Assembly: GCF_027853915.1 (NCBI RefSeq)
Contig: NZ_JAQGLA010000013.1
Span: 94,995 to 158,994 of the forward strand
DNA from: Saccharopolyspora oryzae
Lineage (GTDB): Bacteria; Actinomycetota; Actinomycetes; Mycobacteriales; Pseudonocardiaceae
DNA length: 64,000 nucleotides
Reading direction: 5' to 3'
Positions within the stretch are counted from its first letter, which is position 1. Every line of letters begins with the position of its first letter. This document shows positions 46,169 through 55,440 of the stretch, one piece after another. The translations under genes were made by a program, and so were the position numbers. The notes beneath the pieces were generated by a model. The model was not told the DNA's origin, ran no database searches, and worked only from the letters and a program-made list of their open reading frames with translations.

Positions 46169-47212
46169 CTAGCCAGGTCCGTCCAGTGCCGTGGTGGGGT
46201 GGTCGGTGCGGAGCAGGTGCCACAGTTGGTCCGCCTCGGGTTGAGCGGGGACCAAGCGGTTGGGGTCGGCGGAGCTGGTGGAGTGCGGCATGGTCAGAAA
46301 GGTGACCTCCTGCTCGGACAGGTCGTGCCAACGTGTCCCGAGGTCCAGAATCACGTCCAATGAGGACAGTCCGGTGTCGACCGTGAAAGCGGAGCCTGCG
46401 GTACGCAGGATTCGCTGCAGTTGAATGGGATCGGATAGCAGTTGCTCGGCATCCAGCTTGTGCCAGAGCGCGGTGAGGAACTGGTGTTGCAGGCCGATCC
46501 TGGCGAGGTCGCTGCCGTCGCCGACGCCGTGCCTGGTGCGGTTGAAGGCCAGTGCTTGCTCGCCGTTGAGCAGGTGGATGCCGGCGGGGAGGTGGAGTCC
46601 GCTGTACGGATCGTCGATCGGCTCGGACAGCGTGACCTCGATGCCGCCGATCGCGTCGACGAGCTTGGCGAAGCCGGCGAAGTCCACCTGGACGACGTGG
46701 TCGATCCGCAGGTCGGTGAGTTTCTCGACGGTCGTCACCACGCAGGTCACGCCGCCGACCCCGAGCGCCGTGTTGATCGGAGCCTGCCTGGCCGCCGGCG
46801 TCCACCGCCCATCGCGCAACGGACACGACGGCCGGGGTGCCAGGGTGTCGCGGGGGATTGAGACGACGGTGGCGCTTCGGCGGTCGGCGGAGAGGTGGAC
46901 CAGCATCGTCGTGTCCGATCTCGCCCCGGCGATCTGCTCGTCGCTGGGGGCGTCGTAGGCGTCGTTGTCGCCGGATCGGGTGTCCGAACCGATCAGCAGG
47001 ATGTTCAGCGGTGTTCGGCCCGTGCTGTCGGGCGCCGCGCTCGGGCGGTCGTCTCCCAGCGCTTCGAAGACGTCCACGGACTTGTACGGAAGGTGGGAGG
47101 ACAGCAGGCCGTAGGCGGTGGCACCGATCGCCCCGGCGCACACGACGAGCGCGATGGTGATGCGGCGAGCCCGACGCCGTGTGGTCCGGGGTTGCGACGA
47201 TGCGGCTGGCAT
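46169..47212 (-). CDS. LCP (LytR-CpsA-Psr) family cell-envelope ligase
   Basis: 347 residues: a short cytoplasmic head, one membrane helix (about 14-36), then the LCP domain with NILLIGSDTRSG, GARSDTTMLVHLSADRRSATVVSIPRDTL, and IDHVVQVDFAGFAKLVDAIGGIEV plus HLPAGIHLLNGEQALAFNRTRHG. LCP enzymes attach wall teichoic acids, arabinogalactan or capsule to peptidoglycan. The gene is divergent from an acyltransferase that also modifies surface sugars. Confidence 0.9.
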   Translation of the reverse strand: MPAASSQPRTTRRRARRITIALVVCAGAIGATAYGLLSSHLPYKSVDVFEALGDDRPSAAPDSTGRTPLNILLIGSDTRSGDNDAYDAPSDEQIAGARSDTTMLVHLSADRRSATVVSIPRDTLAPRPSCPLRDGRWTPAARQAPINTALGVGGVTCVVTTVEKLTDLRIDHVVQVDFAGFAKLVDAIGGIEVTLSEPIDDPYSGLHLPAGIHLLNGEQALAFNRTRHGVGDGSDLARIGLQHQFLTALWHKLDAEQLLSDPIQLQRILRTAGSAFTVDTGLSSLDVILDLGTRWHDLSEQEVTFLTMPHSTSSADPNRLVPAQPEADQLWHLLRTDHPTTALDGPG

Positions 47213-47658
47213 GGCATCAAGGTTGGCGAGTTGATGTCATGTGCATGCGCGGGAAATGTCTTGGATCTGTAACAGGTCCCGGGTCCGGATGAGTTCCACG
47301 ACGCGTGGCATCGCTTGCTTCGATGCCGATGGTTGTCAGAGATCACAGCTCCGGCAGCGGTCTGTGACACGACCATGACATCGCCATCGAACGACGGGCA
47401 CATCCCTCGCACACCATGAAGGACAGACGTGCGGGACATCCATGCGGGGTTCGCATCTGCCCACATGTCGGGAGCTCGCGGGACTGATGTCCGAGCGGTT
47501 CCTCTGACAACCGGGAAACCACGCGGGACATCCGCCGGTGCAGGTTCCAGTGGCTTTCGAATGGCCTTCTAGTGCATGGCCACCAATCCGACGTGCGGGC
47601 TTGGTGCGCTCGTGCCACCGGTTCAGCTGCGACCACCGCTGTAGCAAGGGGTAATGAG
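47213..47658. other. Divergent promoter region between LCP and acyltransferase genes
   Basis: About 450 bases. An 11-base direct repeat, GCGGGACATCC, occurs at 47431-47441 and 47523-47533, and a related GGGACTGATGTCC lies at about 47482-47494. These could bind a regulator of both genes. No coding frame is credible except the extension upstream of the acyltransferase start. Confidence 0.4.
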
Positions 47659-49695
47659 ATGAACACGAGGCGTCGCATGACGCCGCAGCACGGTATCGGG
47701 GAAGCTGCGCCTGAGGCGGCAACGCCTAGGGGTGTCGCCGACACGACCCCGATGAGACCGGTACCGCTGGGGATGGCTGACACAGTTCGATTTCGCATGC
47801 CGCCGCCTGGTCGCGAGCTCGCTGCCGAACGGACAGTGCGGATGCAGCGGATACCGGCGGAAAACCGAACCGGCGACGCGAAACGGCGATACGCACGCGG
47901 ACTCGACGGCCTGCGGGCGCTCGCTGTCCTGATGGTGGTCGTCTACCACGGGAACGAGGAGTGGTTGCCGGGCGGATTCCTCGGCGTGGACGTGTTCTTC
48001 GTCATCAGCGGGTACCTGATCACGGATCAGCTGTGCGCCAGGTGGCAGCAGGAGGGGTCGCTGGATCTGGCGACCTTCTGGGTACGCCGGGTCCGTCGGC
48101 TCGTTCCGGCGGTGCTGGTGGTCCTAGCGGTCGCCACAGCGGCAGCAACGATCGTGAAACCCGCTCTGCTGTCCGGTATCGGCGGCGAGCTGCTGGCGGC
48201 GGTGACGTTCACCAGCAACTGGTGGGGCGTTGCCAGCGGGGCGTCGTACTTCTCCCAGTTCGGGGACCAGTCGCTGCTCCTGCACCTGTGGTCGCTCGCA
48301 GTGGAGGAGCAGTTCTACCTGGTCTGGCCGCTGGTTCTGCTCGTGGTGCTGCGACTGGTGCGCCGTCGGAGCGCACGGGCCTGCATCGCGTTCGCCATGG
48401 CCTGCGCTTCGGCCATCGCGATGATCGTGCTGCACGATCCGGGGGCTGACGCGTCGCGCGTTTACTACGGCACCGACACGCACGCATTCGGTCTCCTGCT
48501 GGGGGCGTCATTGGCGATCGCGATGCCATCGCAGTGGTTGGTGGGACTGAAGCGGCCCGGCGCCAGCGTCCTCAGCTTGCTCGGCTCGGCCGGAGCAGTG
48601 GTGCTGGCCTTCATGGCTGTGCTGCTGGGCGGGTCGAGCGAGTTCCTGTATTCCGGCGGATTCGGACTGGTCGCCGTCGTCGCCGGTGCGGTGGTGGTAG
48701 CGGCGATCCCGGCGGCCGGTTGGTTCGGTCGCCTGCTCAGCTGGCAACCTCTTCGGTGGATCGGTTTGCGCTCCTACGGGATCTACCTCTGGCACATGCC
48801 CGTGGTCGTGCTGTTCTCGGCGAGCGGTGTCGCTGTTTCCGACGCCCTGTTCGTGGGTTTGGTCGCCGCTGTTTCCCTTGCGGTCGCAGGGGTTTCCTAC
48901 CGGTGGGTTGAGGAACCGTTCCGCCGCAACGGCATCCGCGCGACGATCCGTCGACTGACCGCTCCGTCGCGCACGGGCGAGACCAGGACAGGCCCAGCCG
49001 TCCTCACCGGTGCCGTGGTGGTGGTGCTCCTCCTAGCGGTCACGGGCGTGGTGCTCGCGCCGCCGAAGAACGACCTCCAGTCCCAGATCGCTGCAGGCGA
49101 GGATGCTGCCGAGGCCACCCCGAAGAACCCGTCACCCCCACCCCCGGCCGCTCCATCGACGGACTTGCCCGCCATCCAGGGAACTCAGGTACCCGCCATC
49201 GAGGAACGTCGTGCGCCGGGTACCGGGGTGACCGCTTTCGGGGACTCCGTCATGGCGGCAGCCGGCACCGCACTGCGGGAAAGGCTGCCGGGCGCGAACC
49301 TGGACCTGAAGATCGGCCGCCAGATGTGGGACCTTCCGGAGCTGATCGCATCCGAACGCGACAGCGGCCGGCTGGGCTCGGTGGTCGTCGTCGGCCTGGG
49401 CACCAACGGAGACTTCAACACGAGCACCCTGGAACGCGCGATCTGGGAAGCCGGACCGCAGCGCGCCGTGGTGTTGATCAACATCAGCGTCCCCAAGGAC
49501 TGGCAGGACCGGGTCAACGCGAAATTGGCGGACGCCGACGCCAGGTGGCCGAACGTCACCGTGGTCGACTGGCGCACCGCGGCGCGGAACCACCCGGGTG
49601 CCTTCTGGGACGATGGCACGCACCCGCGAAACCCGAACGGCACCGACCTCTACGCCGACCTGGTAGTCGATGCGCTCCCACCCCAGGTCAAATGA
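47659..49695 (+). CDS. Membrane acyltransferase fused to SGNH domain (OafA type)
   Basis: 678 residues from ATG 47659 after AGGGG. A 65-residue polar head is followed by an acyltransferase-3 domain with ten or so helices (RYARGLDGLRALAVLMVVVYHG, GVDVFFVISGYLIT, LLHLWSLAVEEQFYLVWP), a proline-rich linker (about 495-525) and a C-terminal extracytoplasmic SGNH hydrolase (TAFGDSVMAA; a DDGTHPRNPNG catalytic end). Such fusions O-acetylate cell-wall or capsular polysaccharide. Beside the LCP gene this points to modification of a surface polymer. Confidence 0.9.
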   Translation: MNTRRRMTPQHGIGEAAPEAATPRGVADTTPMRPVPLGMADTVRFRMPPPGRELAAERTVRMQRIPAENRTGDAKRRYARGLDGLRALAVLMVVVYHGNEEWLPGGFLGVDVFFVISGYLITDQLCARWQQEGSLDLATFWVRRVRRLVPAVLVVLAVATAAATIVKPALLSGIGGELLAAVTFTSNWWGVASGASYFSQFGDQSLLLHLWSLAVEEQFYLVWPLVLLVVLRLVRRRSARACIAFAMACASAIAMIVLHDPGADASRVYYGTDTHAFGLLLGASLAIAMPSQWLVGLKRPGASVLSLLGSAGAVVLAFMAVLLGGSSEFLYSGGFGLVAVVAGAVVVAAIPAAGWFGRLLSWQPLRWIGLRSYGIYLWHMPVVVLFSASGVAVSDALFVGLVAAVSLAVAGVSYRWVEEPFRRNGIRATIRRLTAPSRTGETRTGPAVLTGAVVVVLLLAVTGVVLAPPKNDLQSQIAAGEDAAEATPKNPSPPPPAAPSTDLPAIQGTQVPAIEERRAPGTGVTAFGDSVMAAAGTALRERLPGANLDLKIGRQMWDLPELIASERDSGRLGSVVVVGLGTNGDFNTSTLERAIWEAGPQRAVVLINISVPKDWQDRVNAKLADADARWPNVTVVDWRTAARNHPGAFWDDGTHPRNPNGTDLYADLVVDALPPQVK

Positions 49696-49774
49696 CCGCG
49701 TCACCGATTCGTCACGGGTTGTGCGCAGACTTGCGGGGCGGGACGCCCTGGCCGCGCGATGAGGGGTGGTCGGC

Positions 49775-50485
49775 ATGTTCGAACCAAAGAGCGAAACCGA
49801 TACTGTGCGGGTGTCGCATGTGTTGTTGATCGAGGACGACCCCGCAGTGCGGGAGGGGCTGCAGCTGGGCCTGGGCCAACAGGCGCACGTGGTGCGGACC
49901 GCATCGACGGGGGAGGAGGGGCTCGCCGCACTCCGATCGCAGCCGCCGGACATCGTGGTGCTCGATCTGATGCTGCCGGGGATGGACGGCTTCGAGGTGT
50001 GCCGCCGAATCCGCAGCTCCGGCGAGGTCCCGATCATCATGCTGACCGCGCGGAGTGACGATCTGGACGTCGTCAGCGGTCTCGAGGCGGGCGCCGACGA
50101 CTACGTGGTCAAGCCCGTCCAGCCCCGAGTTCTCGACGCCCGGATCAGAGCTGTGCTGCGCCGTGGTGCATCACCGCAGCTCTCGGCCCAGACCCACGGG
50201 GACCTGGTGATCGACCGGGCCTCCCTGGTGGTGACCAAGGCCGGCAGCAAGGTGGCGCTGGCGCCGACGGAGCTGAGGCTGCTGCTCACCCTGTCCGCGA
50301 CGCCCGGCCAGGTGTTCAGCCGGCAGCAGCTGCTGCAGGCGGTCTGGGAACACGAGTACCTCGGGGACTCCCGGCTCGTCGACGCCTGCGTGCAGCGGTT
50401 GCGCTCCAAGATCGAGGACAGCCCGGCGAGCCCCGCCTACGTGCAGACCGTGTGGGGCTTCGGCTACCGCTTCGGACCGGTTTGA
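49775..50485 (+). CDS. OmpR-family response regulator
   Basis: 236 residues from ATG 49775, eight bases after GAGGGG; GTG 49766 and GTG 49811 are alternatives. The receiver domain has LLIEDDP, the phosphoacceptor D64 in VVLDLMLPG, and KPVQP with the conserved lysine. A C-terminal winged helix follows (ALAPTELRLLLTL, QLLQAVWEHEYLGDSRLVDACVQRLRSKI). The sensor kinase gene begins 18 bases after the stop. Confidence 0.92.
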   Translation: MFEPKSETDTVRVSHVLLIEDDPAVREGLQLGLGQQAHVVRTASTGEEGLAALRSQPPDIVVLDLMLPGMDGFEVCRRIRSSGEVPIIMLTARSDDLDVVSGLEAGADDYVVKPVQPRVLDARIRAVLRRGASPQLSAQTHGDLVIDRASLVVTKAGSKVALAPTELRLLLTLSATPGQVFSRQQLLQAVWEHEYLGDSRLVDACVQRLRSKIEDSPASPAYVQTVWGFGYRFGPV

Positions 50486-50502
50486 TCGATGGAAGAGGTC
50501 CG

Positions 50503-51924
50503 GTGAGGTCTCCCCGATTCCTGAGCGGGCTGCGGGTTCGGCTGATATTCGGTTTCCTGCTGGTGTCGATGGTGGCCGTGGCCGCGGCCACCGCAACCGG
50601 CTATGCGACGGCACGTTCGTCCCTGCTGGCTGCGGACCAGAACTCGGCGGTCTCCGAGGTGCGCCAGCGCGTGACCGCGCTCGCTCCGGACCTGACGTAC
50701 CCACCGGACCAGTCATCGCTGGACGCGCTCGCTGCTCAGCTTCCCACCGGCGCCACCGTCGTCTACCACGACCTGCGTTCTCCGGAAACGCCGCTCGACC
50801 CGGTGATCTCCGCTGAACTGCAGGCGGCTGTGCGTGCCCATTCGCGGGTCGAGGCGCAGCAGGTCAGCACCTCCGGCGGGCCCGCGCTGGTGATCGGGAT
50901 GCCCGTGCTGACCAGGCAGCTGAGCGGCAGGAGCGTGCCTTCAGGTTTGGAGGTGTACGTCGTCCACGACCTGTCGGCCATCCAGCAGCAGATCAACGAG
51001 CAGGCCCGCACGGCGTGGCTGACGGGTGTGCTCGCGGTGCCGCTGGCCGTGCTTGTCGCGCTGCTGTCCGCCAGGGGAGTGCTGCGACCGGTGCGCGAGC
51101 TCCGCCGAGCAACGCTCCGGCTGTCCGACGGAGACCTCACCGCACGGCTCCAGGTCCGCGGCAACGACGAGCTGGCAGAACTCGCGAGCACCTTCAACAA
51201 CACCGCTGCGGAGCTGGAACGCATCGTTGCCGAACTCCGGCGCATGGAAGCCGACTCCCGCCGATTCGTCGCCGACGTCTCCCACGAACTGCGCACTCCG
51301 CTGAGCGCGATGATCGCGGTGACCGACATCCTCGAGGGAGAGGCTTCCCGCATGCCGGACAACGCGGCCAGATCGGCCCGACTCCTCGTGGGGGAAACCC
51401 GCCGGCTGACCCGACTGGTCGAAGACCTGATCGAGGTTTCGCGGTTCGACGCGGGATCAGCCCAGCTGGTGGAGGAGAACGTCGATGTCGGTGAAGCGGT
51501 GCGGACGACGCTCGACTCCCGGCGATGGACCGACGCCGTGCAACTGGAGCTGCCGGACGGATTGTTCGCCAGGTTGGACCGGCGCCGGCTGGACGTCATC
51601 ATCGCGAATCTGGTGGGCAACGCCCTGCGCCACGGCGGACCGCCGGTTTCCGCGGTGCTCCGGGCCACCGAGAACTGGATCGAGCTGGAGGTCACCGACC
51701 ACGGGCCCGGGCTGCGTCCCGAAGTGCTGCCGCACGTGTTCGACCGGTTCTACAAGGCGGACTCGGTGCGGACGCGCTCGGAGAGCAGCGGCCTCGGACT
51801 CGCGATCGCCCAGGCCAACGCCCGGTTGCACGGCGGCGACATCCAAGCCGGCAACCGGCCGGAAGGCGGCGCCAGGTTCGTGCTCCGACTTCCGCGCCAC
51901 GACGATGCGAGCGGACTGATCTAG
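50503..51924 (+). CDS. Two-component sensor histidine kinase
   Basis: 473 residues from GTG 50503, with GGAAGAGG four bases upstream; an upstream in-frame start would sit inside the response regulator. Two membrane helices (about 12-38 and 165-190) flank an extracytoplasmic loop; a HAMP linker, the H-box FVADVSHELRTPLSAM with H261, and the N, G1 and G2 boxes (NLVGNALRHG, VTDHGPGL, SSGLGLAIAQ) follow. It pairs with the upstream response regulator. The signal is unknown; the nearby LCP and acyltransferase genes suggest the envelope. Confidence 0.92.
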   Translation: MRSPRFLSGLRVRLIFGFLLVSMVAVAAATATGYATARSSLLAADQNSAVSEVRQRVTALAPDLTYPPDQSSLDALAAQLPTGATVVYHDLRSPETPLDPVISAELQAAVRAHSRVEAQQVSTSGGPALVIGMPVLTRQLSGRSVPSGLEVYVVHDLSAIQQQINEQARTAWLTGVLAVPLAVLVALLSARGVLRPVRELRRATLRLSDGDLTARLQVRGNDELAELASTFNNTAAELERIVAELRRMEADSRRFVADVSHELRTPLSAMIAVTDILEGEASRMPDNAARSARLLVGETRRLTRLVEDLIEVSRFDAGSAQLVEENVDVGEAVRTTLDSRRWTDAVQLELPDGLFARLDRRRLDVIIANLVGNALRHGGPPVSAVLRATENWIELEVTDHGPGLRPEVLPHVFDRFYKADSVRTRSESSGLGLAIAQANARLHGGDIQAGNRPEGGARFVLRLPRHDDASGLI

Positions 51925-51956
51925 TTCTCAATGCGGAGCCGCGTGCCGTGGCTGGC

Positions 51957-52520
51957 TCAGCTCATCGCTGGACAGGTGCGGTCGGCGATCCGATCACCTG
52001 TGATTCCCTTGTGCAGCAGGATGTCGACGGTCGTTCCCCGCATCGTTCCGCCGCGCGCTGAATCGACCGCGAGGGCCGTGCACACGACCTGGTCGACGGC
52101 CAGCGGTGACAGGTCGTAGGACGGCAGAACCACGGTGATCACACGATCGGTCACGACGACGTTCACGTCCACCAGCGCCGCGCCGAGCTTGGGAACCTCG
52201 GTACGAAGCCCCTCGGTCTCCTCGTAACCGCTGAGTCCTGCACCGAGCATCAGGTACTGCACCGCGCCCCGCACATCACCGAGCTTGCCGTATGGCACGT
52301 CCTCAAAAGTGGTGCCGCCCGTCGGCACGATCACCGGGCGCAGGGCGTTGCCTTCCAGGTAGTACAGCGTCGGGCCAACCGCGATGCCGGTCGGAGGATC
52401 CCCGGCATCGCTCACCTCGCTCGTCGCCGCGCCACCGCATCCGGCGACCAGCGAGATTCCCGCCAGCACCGTCGCGAGTCGGCGCCACGACGAGGCAGAT
52501 CTCGGGCTCGAACGGTGCAC
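51957..52520 (-). CDS. GerMN-domain lipoprotein
   Basis: 187 residues from GTG 52520; GTG 52547 would add nine residues and neither has a clear ribosome binding site. A signal peptide ends in the lipobox LVAGC with C28. The mature part has LYYLEGNALRPV, a GAVQYLMLGAGLSGYEETEGLRTEVP segment and VDQVVCTALA, which follow the GerMN pattern of actinomycete lipoproteins. Its role is unknown; convergent with the sensor kinase gene, it could be an envelope accessory protein. Confidence 0.75.
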   Translation of the reverse strand: MHRSSPRSASSWRRLATVLAGISLVAGCGGAATSEVSDAGDPPTGIAVGPTLYYLEGNALRPVIVPTGGTTFEDVPYGKLGDVRGAVQYLMLGAGLSGYEETEGLRTEVPKLGAALVDVNVVVTDRVITVVLPSYDLSPLAVDQVVCTALAVDSARGGTMRGTTVDILLHKGITGDRIADRTCPAMS

Positions 52521-52870
52521 GCCACGATTGTCGCATGCTCTCCGCACCCGGCGAAGGCGGTGGTTCGGGAGCCGAACTCGATGATCTGTTCCTGCACCTC
52601 GTTACAAGATGATGACACGGTCCGCACGGGATGCGGACATTCATCGGTGAAACTAGGTGCCGGGGGGCGGAATCGCTCGCCGGATCCCGGCACCATGCGC
52701 CGAGAGGGGGGAGCTGGGATCCGGCGTGGCGCCAACCTGTCCTGGCGCCATCCTGGTCGGCCCGTGGACCGGGCCCTCCCGGGAATCCGGCACCTCGGTG
52801 TTGTGAAAGCCAGTGCTGCCTCGCCCGCAACGCAATTCGATCTCGCTGCTGATACTCGGAGGAATTCTTG
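52521..52870. other. Divergent intergenic region, no gene recognised
   Basis: 350 bases between the GerMN lipoprotein and the membrane-protein gene. It carries the GGAGGA site of the latter (52858-52863) and a G-rich stretch at 52660-52730, but no coding frame or palindrome stands out. Confidence 0.4.
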
Positions 52871-53665
52871 ATGCACGAGAAAGCGGCCCGACGAGCAAAT
52901 TGCGCCGATGGTTGCGTCGGGTCCGCTTGCGCGATGCCGACGGATTCCCCTTCGCGGGCGGTGCTCGCGCCGCCCCGTGACGTCGTGATTGCTTTTTGGC
53001 TCTGGATGGGGGCTGATGTCGTCGCCGTCGGCTTCTTCGCGGCCGTGCTGGCCGGGAGGCTCCGATATGGGGTGGAATACATCGAAACCGGTGAAGTCGT
53101 GGGGACTGCCCTCTTCCTGGGGTTCCTCGGCTTGCACCTCTGGCTTGTCGCCAAAGCTCGCTGCGGCAGGAGGAAGGCTCGAACCTGGCTGACAGTCCTG
53201 AGCGTTTTCGCTGTCCTGGCCGCGATCCTCGCGTCGGCCACGGAGCACGCGCTAGCGCTACTGGCCGCAATCCCGCCGTTGTGCGCTGCGGTCTTCATGC
53301 ACCGGCCTGCGGCCAACCGCTACTACCAGCAGGCCGGTGCGGAGTGCGCGCGGTCAGCGCGGTGCCCTGCGTCGGGCGAGGGAGCTGACCGCGGCCGAGT
53401 TGTGGACGGTGAAGGAGACGGTTCCGGGGAGGAAACGGTCGTCCGACCACAACAGGGGTGCGCCGGTGGGGTCGGTGGCCCGGCGGACTTCGCGGAGGAG
53501 GCCGGTGCCCTCGGCGCAGCCCAGCAGCCGGACGTCGGTCGCATCGGCAGCGACGATGTCGATGGTGTGCTCGCTGTCCGCGAAGACGACGCCGGACGCA
53601 TCGAGGGCGCCGGTGTGCGAGAGGGAATCCGGCGCCAGGGCTTCGACGGCCTCGCCGACCTGTAG
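52871..53665 (+). CDS. Small membrane protein with C-terminal antisense overlap
   Basis: ATG 52871 is seven bases after GGAGGA. Residues about 30-145 hold four membrane segments (DVVIAFWLWMGADVVAVGFF, VVGTALFLGFLGLHLWL, WLTVLSVFAVLAAILAS, ALLAAIPPLCAAVF) and a basic loop. The natural end should be near NRYYQQ (about 53340), but no stop occurs there; the frame runs on 107 more codons, antisense to the GntR gene, to 53665. That tail has no domain and looks like a shadow of GntR. The gene probably lost its stop through a rearrangement. Function unknown. Confidence 0.5.
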   Translation: MHEKAARRANCADGCVGSACAMPTDSPSRAVLAPPRDVVIAFWLWMGADVVAVGFFAAVLAGRLRYGVEYIETGEVVGTALFLGFLGLHLWLVAKARCGRRKARTWLTVLSVFAVLAAILASATEHALALLAAIPPLCAAVFMHRPAANRYYQQAGAECARSARCPASGEGADRGRVVDGEGDGSGEETVVRPQQGCAGGVGGPADFAEEAGALGAAQQPDVGRIGSDDVDGVLAVREDDAGRIEGAGVREGIRRQGFDGLADL

Positions 53666-54139
53666 CGGGTAGATGGTGCGTTCAAGCATGACCGGAACGC
53701 GCCCGAGGAACCTGAGACGGAGCACATCGGTGATGTCGTCCCCCGGATCGAGCTGCAGGCGCTCTCCCTCAACCGCGGTCGCTGCGCGAACGCGAGCGTG
53801 GATGGTCCGGGCGCCGGGCTCCTCGCCCAGGGAGCGTGCCCAGCTGGTGAAACTCAGCAGTTCGTGGAAGCTCTGGGTACGCGCGGTCCCCAGGATCACC
53901 CGCCGGGTTCCCCTGCGGGAGGTGACCAGCCCGTTCGCTCGAAGCTGCGCCAGGGCATTGCGAACGGTGCCGCGGGAGACCCCGTACTGCTCCGCGAGAC
54001 TTTCCTCGCTGGGCAGGCGTCCGTCGTTGCCGAACTTTCCCGCTTCGATCGCGCGCCGCATCTCGGCTGCCAACTTCTGATACCGAACGGCTCCTGCCCC
54101 GCTCCGCTTGCCGTTCCCTCCGGCTGTTTCGCTGACCAT
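53354..54139 (-). CDS. GntR-family regulator, HutC/PhnF type with UTRA domain
   Basis: 261 residues from ATG 54139. An N-terminal winged helix (about 15-80; RLPSEESLAEQYGVSRGTVRNALAQLRANGLV) is followed by a UTRA effector domain with MLERTIYPLQVGEAV. It is divergent from the phosphonate-type transport operon, and the 164-base gap holds a TTGTATAGCCAA site that looks like the operator of PhnF, a GntR regulator of phosphate transport. It should repress the operon until its ligand or phosphate shortage is sensed. Confidence 0.88.
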   Translation of the reverse strand: MVSETAGGNGKRSGAGAVRYQKLAAEMRRAIEAGKFGNDGRLPSEESLAEQYGVSRGTVRNALAQLRANGLVTSRRGTRRVILGTARTQSFHELLSFTSWARSLGEEPGARTIHARVRAATAVEGERLQLDPGDDITDVLRLRFLGRVPVMLERTIYPLQVGEAVEALAPDSLSHTGALDASGVVFADSEHTIDIVAADATDVRLLGCAEGTGLLREVRRATDPTGAPLLWSDDRFLPGTVSFTVHNSAAVSSLARRRAPR

Positions 54140-54273
54140 CCACACAAGATAGACCGTCGTGCCCCTTTGTCGCGCGGACGAACGTTTTTCCACCGATTGC
54201 CCGCCGACAGTTCCTCCTCGCGCACCCATCCGTTCACCGGCAGGACACCCGGCCCGATGACAGTGGTGGCTGC

Positions 54274-54291
54274 AAGTTGTATAGCCAACTT
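54274..54291. promoter_or_regulatory. PhnF-like operator in front of the phosphonate/phosphoester operon
   Basis: AAGTTG (54274-54279) and CAACTT (54286-54291) form an inverted repeat around TATAGC, and the core TTGTATAGCCAA resembles the mycobacterial PhnF operator TGGTATAGACCA. It ends two bases before the AGGGG ribosome binding site of the binding-protein gene, so bound repressor would block transcription. Confidence 0.65.
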
Positions 54292-54303
54292 TAGGGGATT
54301 TGG

Positions 54304-55440
54304 ATGAAGGCGACCCTCCGCCGTGTCAGCGCCCTCGGGGCCGCGGCCCTGCTGCTGTCCGGACTGGCTGCGTGTTCGTCCGGGAACGGCGCCTCCGACT
54401 CGAACTGGCGGACCGCGAGCTCGGTCGAAGGAGGCGGCGGCATGGATGCCCTGATCGCCGCTGCGAAGAAGGAAGGAAAGCTGAACGCCATCGCGCTTCC
54501 GAAGGACTGGGCCAACTACGGCGAGGTCATCTCCACCTTCGAGAGGAAGTACGGCGTCGAGGTCGAGGTCGAGAACCCGGATGCCTCCAGCCAGGACGAG
54601 ATCACCGCGGTGTCCTCCCGCAAGGGGCAGGAACGCTCGCCGGACGTCATCGACGTCGGGCACGATTTCGACGTCGCTGCCGCGAAACAAGGCCTGCTCG
54701 CCCCGTACAAGGTGACGTCCTTCGGCAAGATCCCGGACTCCCAGAAGGACGCCGCGGGTCTCTGGTACAACGACATGGGCGGCTACGTCTCCATCGGCTG
54801 CGATGCAGGTCGCGTCGCGAAGTGCCCGACCAAGTTCTCGGAGCTCCTGGACCCGCAGTACAAGGGCAAGGTCGCGCTCACGGGCAACCCGGCGGAGTCC
54901 GCTTCCGCCTTCGGTTCCGTGTTCGCCGCGGCTCTCGCGAACGGCGGCTCCTTCGACAACATCCAGCCCGGCATCGACTTCTTCGCGAAGCTGAAGCAGG
55001 CCGGCAACTTCAACCCCGTCGAGGCGACACCCGCGACGATGGAAAAGGGCGAAACGCCCATCACCGTCGTCTGGGACTACCGCAACGCGGCTTACTCCGA
55101 TGAGCTGAAGGCCAAGGGGATCGAGTGGAAGGTCGCCATCCCCGAAGACGGAGTTTTCGCCCAGTACTACTCCCAGGCGATCGTCAAGTGGGCGCCGCAC
55201 CCGGCCGCCGCTCGCCTGTGGCAGGAATTCCTCTACAGCCCCGAGGGACAGAACCTCTGGTTGAAGGGATACGCCCGCCCCGTGCTGCTGCCCGCCATGG
55301 TCGCCGACGGCACGGTGGACAAGAGCTCGCTCGACCGCCTGCCCCAGGTCAACGAGGACAAGGTTTCGTTCCCCACGGAGGCGCAGGGCCAGGCGGCCAA
55401 GACCGCAGTGTCCAATGGCTGGGCGAAGGCCGTTTCCTGA
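54304..55440 (+). CDS. ABC transporter substrate-binding lipoprotein, 2-aminoethylphosphonate type
   Basis: 378 residues. A signal peptide ends at the lipobox LAAC with C24. The mature protein is an iron/phosphonate-type binding protein (family of PhnS and related proteins), with LNAIALPKDWANYGEVISTFERKYGVEVEV and WYNDMGGYVSIGCDAG and a C-terminal YSPEGQNLWLKGYARPV segment. AGGGG at 54293-54297 precedes ATG 54304. First gene of a six-gene operon with two permeases, an ATPase and two phosphatase-type enzymes; the substrate is probably a phosphonate or phosphoester. Confidence 0.86.
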   Translation: MKATLRRVSALGAAALLLSGLAACSSGNGASDSNWRTASSVEGGGGMDALIAAAKKEGKLNAIALPKDWANYGEVISTFERKYGVEVEVENPDASSQDEITAVSSRKGQERSPDVIDVGHDFDVAAAKQGLLAPYKVTSFGKIPDSQKDAAGLWYNDMGGYVSIGCDAGRVAKCPTKFSELLDPQYKGKVALTGNPAESASAFGSVFAAALANGGSFDNIQPGIDFFAKLKQAGNFNPVEATPATMEKGETPITVVWDYRNAAYSDELKAKGIEWKVAIPEDGVFAQYYSQAIVKWAPHPAAARLWQEFLYSPEGQNLWLKGYARPVLLPAMVADGTVDKSSLDRLPQVNEDKVSFPTEAQGQAAKTAVSNGWAKAVS

